From: Mesorhizobium tianshanense
GTDB taxonomy: Bacteria; Pseudomonadota; Alphaproteobacteria; Rhizobiales; Rhizobiaceae
Reading direction: 5' to 3'
DNA: 64,000 nt
Assembly (NCBI RefSeq): GCF_007830515.1
Contig: NZ_VLKT01000012.1
Coordinates: forward strand, 1 to 64,000
The stretch's first letter is position 1. The number at the start of each line of letters is the position of its first letter. A program made the translations under genes and the position numbers. Below are positions 31,287 to 40,018 of the stretch, one piece after another. The notes under the pieces were generated by a model, which made no database searches, was not told the origin of the DNA, and saw nothing but the letters and a program-made list of their open reading frames with translations.

Positions 31287-31310
31287 AGTCTTCTCCGTCA
31301 GTTGGTGGTT

Positions 31311-32408
31311 TCAATCCAGGTCGCCAAACCGAACGTCCGTCGGCAGTGCGGCCGGCCGATCCGGGCGGCTGCCGATAACAATGTGCGTGCCGCTGTCGGC
31401 GGAGCGCTGGAACGCTTCCATGACTTCCAGCACATGGAAAGCCAGCTCGCCATTCGCGCGATGAGCGCGGCCGGACCGGATGGCTCTCGCCATGTCCGCG
31501 ACACCGATGATCCGATAGTTGCCGTCGGCATAGATGTGCTGCGTCGGCACGCCATGCCAGTCCTTGTCCGCCGTTGCCATCTCGATCGTGCCGCCGAAAT
31601 GGTTGGGATCGGGCACGCAAAGAGCGCCCTCGGTGCCATACAGCTCGATCGGGCGGTGGCGGTGTCCGGCGACGTCGAAACTCATGACGACCGTCACGAT
31701 CGCGCCCGAGACGAATTCCAGGGTGCCCGCGACATGGGTCGCGACCTCCACCGGCACGCGCGTGCCGGCAAGCGGTTCGCTGGTGATCACCCGCTCGGAC
31801 CGCATCCGCGACGCCATCCCGGCAACCCTGGCCACGGGACCAAGCAGGTTCACCAGGTCGGTGATGTAGTATGGCCCCATGTCGAGCATCGGGCCGCCGC
31901 CGGCGAGATAGTAGAAGCCCGGATTTGGATGCCATCTTTCATGGCCGGGACACATGAAGAAGGCCGTGCCCGCAAGAGGCGTGCCGATAGCGCCCTCGTC
32001 GACAAGCTTGCGCGCCGTCTGGTGGGCGCCGCCAAGAAAAGTATCCGGCGCCGCGCCGAGCCTGAGGCCGCGTGCCCGCGCGGCATCGACCAGCTGCCGC
32101 GCTTCGCCGGTGCTGATGCCGAGGGGTTTTTCCGAATGCACGTTCTTGCCCGCCGCGATCGCCTGGAGGCCGACCTCCACATGCGCCTTCGGTATGGTCA
32201 GGTTGACGACGATCTCGATCGCGGGATCCGCGAGCAGGTCCTGGACGCTCTTCGACGCCACGCCGAACTCGGCGCCGCGAGCCGCGGCCGCCTCCGCATT
32301 GAGATCGGCAACCGCCCGCACATCCAGGATCTCGAACACCGACGCCGCCTTGAGATAGGCCGTGCTGATGTTGCCGCACCCGACGATGCCAATTCCGACC
32401 CGCTCCAT
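31311..32408 (-). CDS. Gfo/Idh/MocA-family oxidoreductase (ThuB-like), 365 aa
   Basis: NAD(P)-dependent sugar oxidoreductase. The N-terminal Rossmann fold begins VGIGIVGCGNISTAYLKAA (GxGxxG) and continues to VNLTIPKAHVEVGLQAIAAGKNVHSEKPLGIS, with the EKP catalytic Lys motif (about 95-100). The C-terminal domain has PNPGFYYLAGGGPMLDMGPYYITDLVNLLGPV with the metal-free substrate-binding Asp and Tyr. It is the first gene of a two-gene unit with the ThuA-domain gene. The start ATG 32408 follows GGAGAGAAGAAGGA. Confidence 0.92.
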   Translation of the reverse strand: MERVGIGIVGCGNISTAYLKAASVFEILDVRAVADLNAEAAAARGAEFGVASKSVQDLLADPAIEIVVNLTIPKAHVEVGLQAIAAGKNVHSEKPLGISTGEARQLVDAARARGLRLGAAPDTFLGGAHQTARKLVDEGAIGTPLAGTAFFMCPGHERWHPNPGFYYLAGGGPMLDMGPYYITDLVNLLGPVARVAGMASRMRSERVITSEPLAGTRVPVEVATHVAGTLEFVSGAIVTVVMSFDVAGHRHRPIELYGTEGALCVPDPNHFGGTIEMATADKDWHGVPTQHIYADGNYRIIGVADMARAIRSGRAHRANGELAFHVLEVMEAFQRSADSGTHIVIGSRPDRPAALPTDVRFGDLD

Positions 32409-32790
32409 TCCTTCTTCTCTCCGTCCCAACGAAGACCATCCCCCGACCGCTCCTGACGCGGCAACGATGTGCCGCCGGGCAAGCACCAACACTGTCGGCA
32501 AGATGGTCAGTGAAACAAGAGCTGTACGAAATTGGTAGTGGCTGATTTTGAATTTAGCACTTCGCTCGGCGCGTTTCCAAAGCACCTGGGAATGCCGCAA
32601 CGGCCGCCCGGCGCAGTTTCGATCCCCCGTAGACGCGAGTTCTGTTTTTGAGCGCATGAAGCGCGTTTCAGCAGACGGGCAACTGACATGGCCGTGAGGG
32701 GCCGATCGATATGTCGCTGCCGTGCGGGGACCGACGGTCTTATGGCGGCATCCGCCAAGGCGCCCTCCGGCGCGACTCCCAAGCTTGCAA
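32409..32790. other. Gene-free interval upstream of the ThuB-like gene
   Basis: About 380 bases with no convincing gene on either strand. It should hold the promoter of the ThuB/ThuA unit. A repeat element and a broken LysR gene follow. Confidence 0.5.
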
Positions 32791-32834
32791 CTACAGCACC
32801 GCGCTGCCATTTGGACGCGCAAAGGACGCTGTAG
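32791..32834. repeat. Intergenic palindromic repeat, family B, copy 1
   Basis: CTACAGC (32791-32797) pairs with GCTGTAG (32828-32834). The interior CCATTTGGACGCGCAAAGGA matches the interior of the copy at 34914-35017 (CCACTTGGACGCACAAAGTA). The tail GGCTTTAATTTTGCGCATGA also has a counterpart there. Confidence 0.75.
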
Positions 32835-32850
32835 GGCTTTAATTTTGCGC

Positions 32851-33150
32851 ATGATCCTCGAAGGCCGCGCCAAGCTGCAGATGAACTCGGTTCATGCCAT
32901 CGGCGCCTCGCTAGCCGCCGGCCTCGGCTGCGCCATCGGCACCAAGCTGTTCATGTACGAGCATATCGAGAGCGGCCTGCTGCATTATCGTCCGATCGTC
33001 GAGCCGGAATTGTCACGGACGCTCTATGTCTGCGAGATGGCCGATCGCCCGGCGACCTATGCGCTGGAAGCGGTCCGCAGCCTGATACTGGACCTCATCC
33101 GCCGCTCGGTAGTAGACGGGCGCTGGCAAGCGCGAATGGTCATGCTTTAG
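32851..33150 (+). pseudogene. C-terminal remnant of a LysR-family regulator
   Basis: About 99 residues beginning ILEGRAKLQMNSVHAIGASL, then LAAGLGCAIGTKLFMYEH, then a Leu-rich stretch ending SVVDGRWQARM. This is the end of a LysR effector domain (Nac/CysB-like pattern GLG...LP replaced by GLGCAIGTK). The DNA-binding half is absent. The family B repeat abuts the break, so the remnant may be the product of repeat-mediated deletion. Confidence 0.6.
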
Positions 33151-33220
33151 TCCCCACAGCGGGGAGCGGGTGCCAAAGGAGATTTGTTTTGAAACCAGAC
33201 ACCGTAGATAATTTTTCCCG

Positions 33221-34150
33221 ATGACGCCGCCAAAGAATCAAAAGCTCTTCTCCATCGGGTGCCGTTGCGGACGCCTGGCAAATCGTCTGATCATCTTCGC
33301 GAATTTCATCGCGCTGGCGGAGGAGCAAGGGGATCGCGTCATCAATTACACCTTTCACAGCTACGCCGATCTGTTTGAAGCCACGCGCGCGAACATCCAC
33401 TGCGCGTATCCGGTACCACAGCGGAAAAGCTGGCTGGACCGGATTCCCGGCGTCGGCGCGATCATCCGCAAGACGCGCATTTTCTATCATATCACCCGCT
33501 ACACCAGCGTGCTGATCGATCGCTTTCCGGTTTTTGGCCGGAAGTTTGTCACGCTGCGTGAAACCAAAGGTCAATTCATCACCTATCTGGACGGCCCGGA
33601 CGTTCAGGAGAAGATCCGCCCGGCTGAAATCGTTTTCGTGTATGGCTGGCGGTTTCGCGCGCCGCATCTGGTGCACAAGCATGGCGACAAGATCCGCGCC
33701 TATTTCCAGCCGTTGGAGACGTTTGAAAGAGCGAGCCGCGAAGTCGTTGAGCCATTACGGCGCAATGCCGACATCGTCATTGGCGTCCACGTTCGTCACG
33801 GCGATTATCGCGGCTGGAAGGGCGGCCAATATTTTTATCCAGTTGAACGTTACGCCGCATGGATGCGCGACCTCGCGACGCAATTTCCCGGCCGCCGGGT
33901 ATCTTTTCTGGTCTGCAGCGACGAACGGCGCAACGCCGGGGAATTTCCAGGCCTGACGGTCGGGTTCGGCACCAAATCTCCCGTGAGCGATCTTTTCGCG
34001 CTTTCCCACTGCGACTACATCATCGGCACCAGGAGCACCTTTCCGCAGTGGGCCTCTTTTTATGGTGGGAAACCGCTGCTGCAGATTTTGGACCGCAATG
34101 CTTCGGTCAAAGTGGAAGATTTCCGCGTCTGCTATCTGGACTGGGACTGA
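33221..34150 (+). CDS. Fucosyltransferase-like glycosyltransferase, 309 aa
   Basis: IGVHVRHGDYRGWKGGQYFY (about 182-201) is the H-x-R-x-G-D-Y nucleotide-sugar motif of alpha-1,2/alpha-1,6 fucosyltransferases (GT11/GT23/NodZ type). It is followed by RVSFLVCSDE, SDLFALSHCDYIIGTRSTFPQWASFYGGKPLL, the other conserved blocks of that group. No signal peptide; a cytoplasmic GDP-sugar enzyme is likely. The 5' leader has no Shine-Dalgarno and the base composition is poorer in GC than neighbouring genes. With gene debris on both sides this suggests recent arrival. The acceptor could be a lipopolysaccharide or exopolysaccharide. Confidence 0.7.
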   Translation: MTPPKNQKLFSIGCRCGRLANRLIIFANFIALAEEQGDRVINYTFHSYADLFEATRANIHCAYPVPQRKSWLDRIPGVGAIIRKTRIFYHITRYTSVLIDRFPVFGRKFVTLRETKGQFITYLDGPDVQEKIRPAEIVFVYGWRFRAPHLVHKHGDKIRAYFQPLETFERASREVVEPLRRNADIVIGVHVRHGDYRGWKGGQYFYPVERYAAWMRDLATQFPGRRVSFLVCSDERRNAGEFPGLTVGFGTKSPVSDLFALSHCDYIIGTRSTFPQWASFYGGKPLLQILDRNASVKVEDFRVCYLDWD

Positions 34151-34151
34151 G

Positions 34152-34223
34152 ATGAAACTTGGAATCCATGGCGGCTCGTTCGATCCAGTGTGGCATCCAC
34201 ACCTGTCATTCGGCAGCCATTAA
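34152..34223 (+). pseudogene. NadD-like nucleotidyltransferase N-terminal scrap
   Basis: The first 12 residues MKLGIHGGSFDP match the opening of NadD-type adenylyltransferases (G-G-S/T-F-D-P), and VWHPHL stands where the family has V-H-x-G-H. A stop follows at residue 24. It begins one base after the fucosyltransferase stop. It may be a relic or, less likely, a tiny peptide gene. Confidence 0.45.
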
Positions 34224-34299
34224 CTGCGCGTGCCGTTCAGTGCCATCAGGCGTTTCGCGCGTTCGAGGCGGCGGGCGGCCGAAGGAATCATGGACATGC

Positions 34300-34476
34300 A
34301 GATGCCCGGCCACCGGCCAGGTGCTGTCGCCGGAGCTCGACGATTACCGCAATATTCCCTGCCGCATCGTTTCATCAGGCGGAGGCCACAAACGTGCCAT
34401 TCTTCTGGCTGTGGCGCGGGCCGGGTTGGCGACGGTCATCGTGACGGAAGCTGACAGCGCAAGAAACATGCTTTGA
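34300..34476 (+). pseudogene. C-terminal remnant of a SorC/DeoR-type sugar-binding regulator
   Basis: The frame reads TGQVLSPELDDYRNIPCRIV, SSGGGHKRAILLAVARAGLA, TVIVTEADSARNML. This is the typical end of SorC-family effector domains (G..K..AI..AL..G....LVTDE..A..LL). No helix-turn-helix precedes it and the upstream sequence changes frame, so it is a fragment. Confidence 0.6.
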
Positions 34477-34517
34477 TTGCCGATAGACTCGGGCACTGCA
34501 AGGATGGTGACCTACCC

Positions 34518-34853
34518 CTAGAACCACCGCCGCTCAGGCTCGGAACTCCTTGCAATCACGATGCCGAGAAGAACACCGAGCATGCCGCCAAGCACCATCG
34601 CCGAAGAGATCGTGCCTGGGTTCTGCTGAACCGTTTCAGATACGGTGTGCGCCTGGCTACGCAATTGCTGGGCTGCACGCGAGGCCCTGTCGGCGGCGCT
34701 GTCGTACCAGCCCTGTGCCTCCTCGGCCTGGTCGGAGAGGGTGCGATTTATCTTGGTGATTTCGCGGCGAAGCTCGGCAATCTGCTTCTTCATCGCCTCC
34801 TGGGCTTCATTTGCCGCCTTCGAGGCGCCTGCCATGCTGGTGGTCTCGGCCAT
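34518..34853 (-). CDS. DUF883/ElaB-YqjD-like membrane-anchored protein, 111 aa
   Basis: A long amphipathic coiled-coil region (KAANEAQEAMKKQIAELRRE, then DSAADRASRAAQQLRSQAHTVSETVQQNPG) is followed by one C-terminal hydrophobic segment (AMVLGGMLGVLLGIVIA) and a basic end (RSSEPERRWF). This is the plan of DUF883 proteins such as YqjD and ElaB, which bind ribosomes or affect membrane properties in stationary phase in E. coli. A near-perfect EcfG promoter (34884-34908) lies 31 bases upstream. The ribosome-binding site is AAAGGGAG. The protein is likely induced by general stress. Confidence 0.85.
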   Translation of the reverse strand: MAETTSMAGASKAANEAQEAMKKQIAELRREITKINRTLSDQAEEAQGWYDSAADRASRAAQQLRSQAHTVSETVQQNPGTISSAMVLGGMLGVLLGIVIARSSEPERRWF

Positions 34854-34883
34854 TGGCTTTCTCCCTTTGATGTCAAACAGGGA

Positions 34884-34908
34884 AACGGTCGCGGACGCAC
34901 AGGGTTCC
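34884..34908 (-). promoter_or_regulatory. EcfG-type promoter of the DUF883 gene
   Basis: On the minus strand GGAAC (34904-34908) and CGTT (34884-34887) are separated by exactly 16 bases, the textbook general-stress promoter spacing in alphaproteobacteria (GGAAC-N16/17-CGTT). Confidence 0.75.
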
Positions 34909-34913
34909 TTGCT

Positions 34914-35017
34914 TTAGAGCGACGTGCGTCCACTTGGACGCACAAAGTACGCTCTAACACTTTTGAATCCGCGCATCGCGCTTTCCGAAAATCGATTCCG
35001 ATTTTCGGGCCGATGCG
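34914..35017. repeat. Intergenic palindromic repeat, family B, copy 2 (nested)
   Basis: Outer arms TTAGAGCG (34914-34921) and CGCTCTAA (34950-34957) enclose GTGCGTCC-ACTT-GGACGCAC. A second hairpin follows, CCGAAAATCG (34985-34994) and CGATTTTCGG (34999-35008), flanked by CGCATCG and CGATGCG. The element separates DUF883 from ackA and could be a shared transcription barrier. Confidence 0.8.
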
Positions 35018-35045
35018 ATAGAAAACCGAGACGTCGATTGCGTTA

Positions 35046-36212
35046 TCAGGCATTCCCCTGCATGCGCGCCTGGCGAGCAATGACGCTCTCCTCGTCGGTC
35101 GCTACGACGCGTATTTCGACCTTGCTGTCGGGTCGGCTGATGATCCCGGCATGGGAGGCGTTGGCTGGCTCGTCGATCGCCACGCCAAGCCAACGAAGTC
35201 TTTCGCATATTGCCTTGCGGACCAACGCCGAGTGCTCGCCAATGCCGGCAGTGAACACGAGGCATTCGAGACCGCCCAACGTGTTGGCGAGCGCGGCGAC
35301 CTCCCTTGCGGCCCGGAAAGCAAAAAAGTCTACCGCTTCGCGGGCGCGGGGGTCGTCGCTCGCCTCCAGCATGCGCATGTCGCCCGAGATGCCGGATATT
35401 CCGAGCAACCCGGATTTCTCATAGAGCATGTGCTGCAGAGCCTCCCCCGTGATGCCTCTTTCCAGGAGGAAGTACAAAAGCACGCCCGGATCGATGGCGC
35501 CGCAACGCGTTCCCATGACCAGGCCATCGAGAGCGGAAAAGCCCATCGTCGTATCGACGCTTCTTCCGTCACGCATGGCGCACAGGCTCGCTCCGTTGCC
35601 GAGATGGGCGACGATCGTCAGCTTCGCCGCGAGAGCGGGCGATATCTCGTTGAGCCGCCCGGCTATGTACTCGTAGGAAAGACCATGAAACCCGTAGCGG
35701 CGGATCCCTTCCGCATCATATTTGCGCGGCAGCGCGAAGCGGCTCACCATCGGATCGATCGTCTGATGGAAGGCTGTGTCGAAGCATCCGACCTGCGGCA
35801 AATCGCGGCGCAGCGCTGCGAGTTCCCGGATCGGCGCGAGACTGCGAGGCTGGTGCAGTGGAGCAAGCGGCGTTAGCCTGTCTATAGCCTCGATCACGGC
35901 AGGCGTCAGACGGACGGGTTCGACGAACTCGCGCCCGCCATGCACGATGCGGTGGCCAGCGGACACCAGTTTCCTGCTGCCAAGTTCGCTCTCGATCCAG
36001 TGGAGCAACGCGCCGATGCCCGCATTGTCTCCAGCAAGCGGCCGATCGCACTGCACTGTGCCGTCGGCCGCTTTCGCACTGAGCCTCGGCGCATCGCCCA
36101 GATCCAGCGCACCACGCGACACGAGTTGCAGTTCCGAGGACGTTTCAAGGTCGTAAAGTCCGAACTTGATGCTGGAGGAGCCGGCGTTCAGCGCAAGAAT
36201 TGCGTGTCGCAT
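35046..36212 (-). CDS. ackA: Acetate kinase, 388 aa
   Basis: Converts acetyl phosphate and ADP to acetate and ATP. Motifs: LALNAGSSSIKFGLYDL at the start, GHRIVHGG, the FDTAFH motif (GCFDTAFHQTIDP), RYGFHGLSYEYI, VAHLGNGASLCAMRDGRSVDTTMGFSALDGLVMGTRCGAIDPG and LVFTAGIGEHSA. All acetate kinase signatures are present and the length is normal. The start ATG 36212 overlaps the phosphoketolase stop. It takes the acetyl phosphate made by the phosphoketolase upstream, yielding ATP by substrate-level phosphorylation. Confidence 0.96.
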   Translation of the reverse strand: MRHAILALNAGSSSIKFGLYDLETSSELQLVSRGALDLGDAPRLSAKAADGTVQCDRPLAGDNAGIGALLHWIESELGSRKLVSAGHRIVHGGREFVEPVRLTPAVIEAIDRLTPLAPLHQPRSLAPIRELAALRRDLPQVGCFDTAFHQTIDPMVSRFALPRKYDAEGIRRYGFHGLSYEYIAGRLNEISPALAAKLTIVAHLGNGASLCAMRDGRSVDTTMGFSALDGLVMGTRCGAIDPGVLLYFLLERGITGEALQHMLYEKSGLLGISGISGDMRMLEASDDPRAREAVDFFAFRAAREVAALANTLGGLECLVFTAGIGEHSALVRKAICERLRWLGVAIDEPANASHAGIISRPDSKVEIRVVATDEESVIARQARMQGNA

Positions 36213-38620
36213 CAATCGCCGGCCTTCGTCGCGCTGTTCTGGGGCCAGTTCCACTTCTGAATCTCGGGCATGTCTTCGCCATGCTCGCGGACATAAGCCG
36301 TGTGTTCCGCAAGCTTCCCGTGAAGTTCGGCGGCAAGATTTTTCGCTCGTTCGGCGAGACCTGGCACGCGTTCGACCGCGGCGAGCGCAAGGTGGTAGCG
36401 GTCGAGTTCATTGAGCACGGCCATGTCGAACGGCGTCGTCGTGGTGCCTTCCTCGCGAAAGCCGTGCACATGCATGTTGTCATGGTTGGCGCGTCGGTAG
36501 GTCAGGCGGTGGATGAGATAGGGATAGCCGTGATAGGCGAAGATGACCGGCTTGGTTTTCGTGAACAGCGCATCGAAATCCTCGTCGGCGAGGCCATGCG
36601 GATGCTCTGAATTCGACTGCAGCGTCATCAGGTCGACCACGTTGACGACGCGAACCTTCAGGTCCGGAAGCGCCGAACGCAGAATGTCCGTGGCAGCGAG
36701 CGTCTCAAGTGTCGGCACGTCGCCGGCGCAGGCCATGACCACATCGGGATCCTCGCCCTTCCCAGTCCCGGCCCATTCCCAGATCCCCGCCCCCGCTCTG
36801 CAGTGCGTTTCCGCCTCTTCAGCAGACAGCCATTGCGGTGCCGGCTGCTTGCCGGCGGTGATCACGTTGATGCGGTTGTAGGTTCTCAGGCAGTGGTCGG
36901 CGATCCAGAGCAGCGTGTTGGCATCCGGCGGGAAATAGAGCCTGACCGTGTCGGCCTTCTTGTTGGCGACGAAATCGGCAAAACCGGGATCCTGGTGGCT
37001 GAAGCCGTTGTGATCCTGCCGCCAGACATGGGAGGTCAGCAGGTAATTGAGTGAAGCCACCGGCTTGCGCCAGTCGCACTCCCTGGACGTCTTCAGCCAT
37101 TTCGCATGCTGGTTGACCATGGAATCGACGATGTGGATGAACGCCTCGTAACATGAGAACAGGCCATGGCGGCCGGTCAGCAGATAGCCCTCCAGCCAAC
37201 CCTGGCAGAGATGTTCGCTGAGCACCTCCATGACGCGGCCGTCGCGGGAAAGCTGGACGTCATAGGGCTCGATCCGCTGCATCCAGACCCGGTTCGTAAC
37301 CTCGAACACGTCGTCAAGGCGGTTGGAGGATGTCTCATCCGGCCCCATCAGCCGGAAATTCCTGGCCTCCGCATTCAGGCGCATCACGTCGCGGAGATAG
37401 CCTCCGAGAACCCGCGTCGCCTCGGCTTTTGCACTTCCCGGGCGCGGCACATCGAGCGCCAATCCTTTCCAATCGGGAAGCACGAGGTCGCGCTTCAGTA
37501 GTCCGCCATTGGCATATGGGGTTGCGCCCATGCGCTTGAGCCCTGTTGGCGCGAGCGCCGCCAGCTCTGGAAGCAGGCGCCCGTTGTTGTCGAACAGCTT
37601 TTCCGGCTCGTAGCTCCGCATCCAGTCTTCGAGGATCTTGCGGTGCGCCTCGTTGCCACGAGCGTTCGACACCGGCACTTGATGCGAGCGCCAGAAATCC
37701 TCGACCTTCTTTCCGTCGACCTCCTTCGGTCCGGTCCAACCCTTCGGGCTGCGCAGCACGATCATCGGCCACAGCGGACGCTCTCCCTGCCAGCCCGGAG
37801 CCCGGGCGTGCTGCTGGATTGCGCGGATTCTGTCGAGCACGGTATCCAGCTTCCTGGCCATCATCCGATGCATGGGAATTGGCTCGTGACCTTCGACGAA
37901 GAATAGTTCGTAGCCATAGCCGGCGAACAGGCTTCGCAATTCCACGTCATCCATGCGAGCGAGGATCGTCGGGTTGGCGATCTTGTAGCCGTTGAGATGC
38001 AGGATCGGCAGGACGGCGCCGTCGGATGCAGGGTTCAGGAACTTGTTGGAGTGCCATGCCGCCGCGAGCGGACCGGTCTCGGCTTCACCGTCGCCGACGA
38101 CGCAAGCGACCACCAGATCGGGATTGTCGAACGCCGCGCCGAAAGCATGGACCAGCGCATATCCCAGTTCTCCGCCCTCATGGATCGAGCCGGGCGTTTC
38201 GGGCGCCACATGGCTGGGCACTCCGCCCGGGAAGGAGAATTGCCGGAAGAGTTTTCTCAGGCCGTCCTCGCCCTGGCCGATTGCGGGATAAATCTCGCTG
38301 TAGGTGCCCTCGAGCCACGTGTTCGCGACCATCGCCGGGCCGCCATGACCTGGGCCGCAGATAAACAGAACGTCGAGACTGCGCTCACGGATGACGCGAT
38401 TCAGGTGGACGTAGATGAAATTGAGGCCAGGTGTCGTGCCCCAATGGCCGAGCAGCCGCGGCTTGACGTGCTCGGCTTTCAGGGGCTCGCGCAGGAGCGG
38501 ATTGTCGAGCAGGTAGATCTGACCAACCGAAACGTAGTTCGTGGCGCGCCAATAGCGGTTCATGAGATCGACCTGGTCAAGACCGATTTCTGGCGTTGCC
38601 TTGTGAGCCTCGTCGTTCAT
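36212..38620 (-). CDS. xfp: Phosphoketolase (xylulose-5-P/fructose-6-P), 802 aa
   Basis: A thiamine-diphosphate enzyme splitting xylulose-5-phosphate or fructose-6-phosphate with phosphate to acetyl phosphate plus glyceraldehyde-3-P or erythrose-4-P. Features: [20 protein letters not shown] near 55-75; [55 protein letters not shown] (thiamine site); and [18 protein letters not shown] and [17 protein letters not shown] toward the C-terminus. The length is normal. The start ATG 38620 follows GGAG. It is followed directly by ackA in one transcript, the classic bypass that makes acetate from sugar phosphates without carbon loss. Confidence 0.95.
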   Translation of the reverse strand: MNDEAHKATPEIGLDQVDLMNRYWRATNYVSVGQIYLLDNPLLREPLKAEHVKPRLLGHWGTTPGLNFIYVHLNRVIRERSLDVLFICGPGHGGPAMVANTWLEGTYSEIYPAIGQGEDGLRKLFRQFSFPGGVPSHVAPETPGSIHEGGELGYALVHAFGAAFDNPDLVVACVVGDGEAETGPLAAAWHSNKFLNPASDGAVLPILHLNGYKIANPTILARMDDVELRSLFAGYGYELFFVEGHEPIPMHRMMARKLDTVLDRIRAIQQHARAPGWQGERPLWPMIVLRSPKGWTGPKEVDGKKVEDFWRSHQVPVSNARGNEAHRKILEDWMRSYEPEKLFDNNGRLLPELAALAPTGLKRMGATPYANGGLLKRDLVLPDWKGLALDVPRPGSAKAEATRVLGGYLRDVMRLNAEARNFRLMGPDETSSNRLDDVFEVTNRVWMQRIEPYDVQLSRDGRVMEVLSEHLCQGWLEGYLLTGRHGLFSCYEAFIHIVDSMVNQHAKWLKTSRECDWRKPVASLNYLLTSHVWRQDHNGFSHQDPGFADFVANKKADTVRLYFPPDANTLLWIADHCLRTYNRINVITAGKQPAPQWLSAEEAETHCRAGAGIWEWAGTGKGEDPDVVMACAGDVPTLETLAATDILRSALPDLKVRVVNVVDLMTLQSNSEHPHGLADEDFDALFTKTKPVIFAYHGYPYLIHRLTYRRANHDNMHVHGFREEGTTTTPFDMAVLNELDRYHLALAAVERVPGLAERAKNLAAELHGKLAEHTAYVREHGEDMPEIQKWNWPQNSATKAGD

Positions 38621-38781
38621 GGAAGCGTCTCCAGAATGCGTTCGCCCGCCGATAGATAGAAGCGGCATCGCACCGGAGAAATGATCTGCATCAAAATAAG
38701 TTGCGACCGCTCGATCCTGGCATTGAAGCCGGCAGCGCGAAGGCGTGCCTCGGCAAGCATGTCTTCCGGACAAAGGGTGGA

Positions 38782-38806
38782 GGAACCTTGACGCTTGCCG
38801 GAGGTT
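38782..38806 (+). promoter_or_regulatory. EcfG-like promoter upstream of pcm
   Basis: GGAAC (38782-38786), 16 bases, then GGTT (38803-38806), close to GGAAC-N16-CGTT. The interval from 38621 to 38940 holds no other gene; the phosphoketolase promoter must lie on the opposite strand, where I see no EcfG match. The leader to pcm would be about 120 bases. Confidence 0.5.
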
Positions 38807-38940
38807 AAAGAGACGAACCGGGAGAACCGCCATCAAGGCGCTGCAAGCGCAGCGACAGACGAACTGGCCCAGGAATTCTCGCTGAGGAAACCTTGAGAAC
38901 AGTTGCGGGCGGAGACCACTAGCCGCCGGAGGAAGCCAGG

Positions 38941-39636
38941 ATGCTCGACCTTTCCCATGCACGCGACCGAATGGTCGATATCCATGTCAGTCGCCGTGGC
39001 ATCCACGACCGCAATATCCTGGAAGCAATGCGCCAGGTTCCGCGCGAGGTTTTCGTCGCTCCGGGCTATGAAGAATTCCCCTACGAAGACGGGCCGTTGC
39101 CGATCGCCGAGGGCCAGACGATATCGCAACCCTATATCGTCGCCTTTATGATCGAGATGGCGGAGCTCGGAGCGGGTGATCAGGTGCTGGAGGTTGGCAC
39201 CGGCTCGGGCTATGCGGCTGCCGTGATGAGCCGGATCGTCGAGCGCGTCTACACGATCGAACGCCACGCCGGGTTGGCCGAAACGGCGAGACAGCGGTTC
39301 GAAGAACTCGGCTATGACAATATCGAAGTCCGCACCGGCGATGGTACCAAAGGCTGGCCAGACGCCGCGCCCTTCGACGCCATTGTGGTCGCGGCAGGCG
39401 GGCCCGGTGCGCCGCTTGCCCTTCAGGAACAGCTCGACGTCGGCGGCAGGCTCGTTATCCCGGTCGGCGACGAACCGCATGATCAGCGCCTTCTCAAGGT
39501 CACTCGAACCGGCGCTGCGACTTACAGCGAGGAGGATTTCGGCGGCGTGCGATTTGTCCCGCTCATCGGCGAGCAGGGCTGGCCCGAGAACGGCAGCCGA
39601 AGCAAGATTCGGGGAGCGTCCCATGACCGATCCTGA
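38941..39636 (+). CDS. pcm: Protein-L-isoaspartate O-methyltransferase, 231 aa
   Basis: Repairs isoaspartyl damage in ageing proteins by S-adenosylmethionine-dependent methylation. The family signature is complete: [36 protein letters not shown] (residues 35-70), motif [25 protein letters not shown], and [29 protein letters not shown] with LVIPVGDE. The C-terminus has extra residues past the usual end ([15 protein letters not shown]). It overlaps the proline-rich gene at 39623 by 14 bases. Start ATG 38941 follows GGAGGAAGCCAGG. Confidence 0.94.
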   Translation: MLDLSHARDRMVDIHVSRRGIHDRNILEAMRQVPREVFVAPGYEEFPYEDGPLPIAEGQTISQPYIVAFMIEMAELGAGDQVLEVGTGSGYAAAVMSRIVERVYTIERHAGLAETARQRFEELGYDNIEVRTGDGTKGWPDAAPFDAIVVAAGGPGAPLALQEQLDVGGRLVIPVGDEPHDQRLLKVTRTGAATYSEEDFGGVRFVPLIGEQGWPENGSRSKIRGASHDRS

Positions 39637-39877
39637 TCCTGATCCGAACAATCCCGTGCCGATACCGGACAATCCCAATCCCGAGCCTGCTCGGCCGCCC
39701 GCCCCGCCGGAAACACCGCCGGATGTGCCTCCGGGCGTTCCTCCGCCTTCGCCTGATCCCATTCCCGCTCCGCAAAGGCAGCCCGTCGAAATTCCTCCCG
39801 AAACGCCATCCGAGATTCCCACGGAACCGACCTTCCCGGGTCCCACGGCCGGTGCATATCGCCCAAAAAGTACTTAG
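39623..39877 (+). CDS. Proline-rich hypothetical protein, 84 aa
   Basis: Start ATG 39623 is preceded by GGGGAG six bases away, inside the end of pcm. The sequence is almost entirely Pro, Asp, Glu, Asn and Thr: [20 protein letters not shown], then PAPPETPPDVPPGVPPPSPD, ending in SEIPTEPTFPGP. It is probably disordered or a polyproline helix. It shares style with the 67-aa protein at 2007-2210. Coupled translation with a protein-repair enzyme, and a stress promoter upstream, suggest a stress role, but that is only a guess. Confidence 0.6.
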   Translation: MTDPDPDPNNPVPIPDNPNPEPARPPAPPETPPDVPPGVPPPSPDPIPAPQRQPVEIPPETPSEIPTEPTFPGPTAGAYRPKST

Positions 39878-39878
39878 C

Positions 39879-39928
39879 GGTTTGGGAAATTCCGAATGCT
39901 CAGACGCCGATGCTCAACCAAAAAGTCC
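39879..39928. repeat. Degenerate family A intergenic repeat, copy 3
   Basis: GGTTTGGGAAATTCCGAATG and GATGCTCAACCAAAAAG recall the GGTTTTGGGAAAATCCGATG and GATGCTCAAACAAAAAG parts of the copy at 21850-21928, with an insertion and several changes. It lies between the proline-rich gene and the convergent SpoVR gene. Confidence 0.5.
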
Positions 39929-40018
39929 GGACACGAGAGAACTGACGAATGGCAAGATTGCGCGGATCTTGCAGTGATTGGCCATGAAACGACGCCGTCG
40001 CCGGCCGTCCCGGCTTTG

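Noticed and set aside
38621..38760. EcfG promoter for the phosphoketolase
   Set aside because: No GGAAC/GTT pair on the minus strand at the right spacing.
38833..39846. Long Gly/Ser-rich minus-strand frame opposite pcm
   Set aside because: It is the complement of pcm and the proline-rich gene; its glycine-rich part mirrors proline codons.
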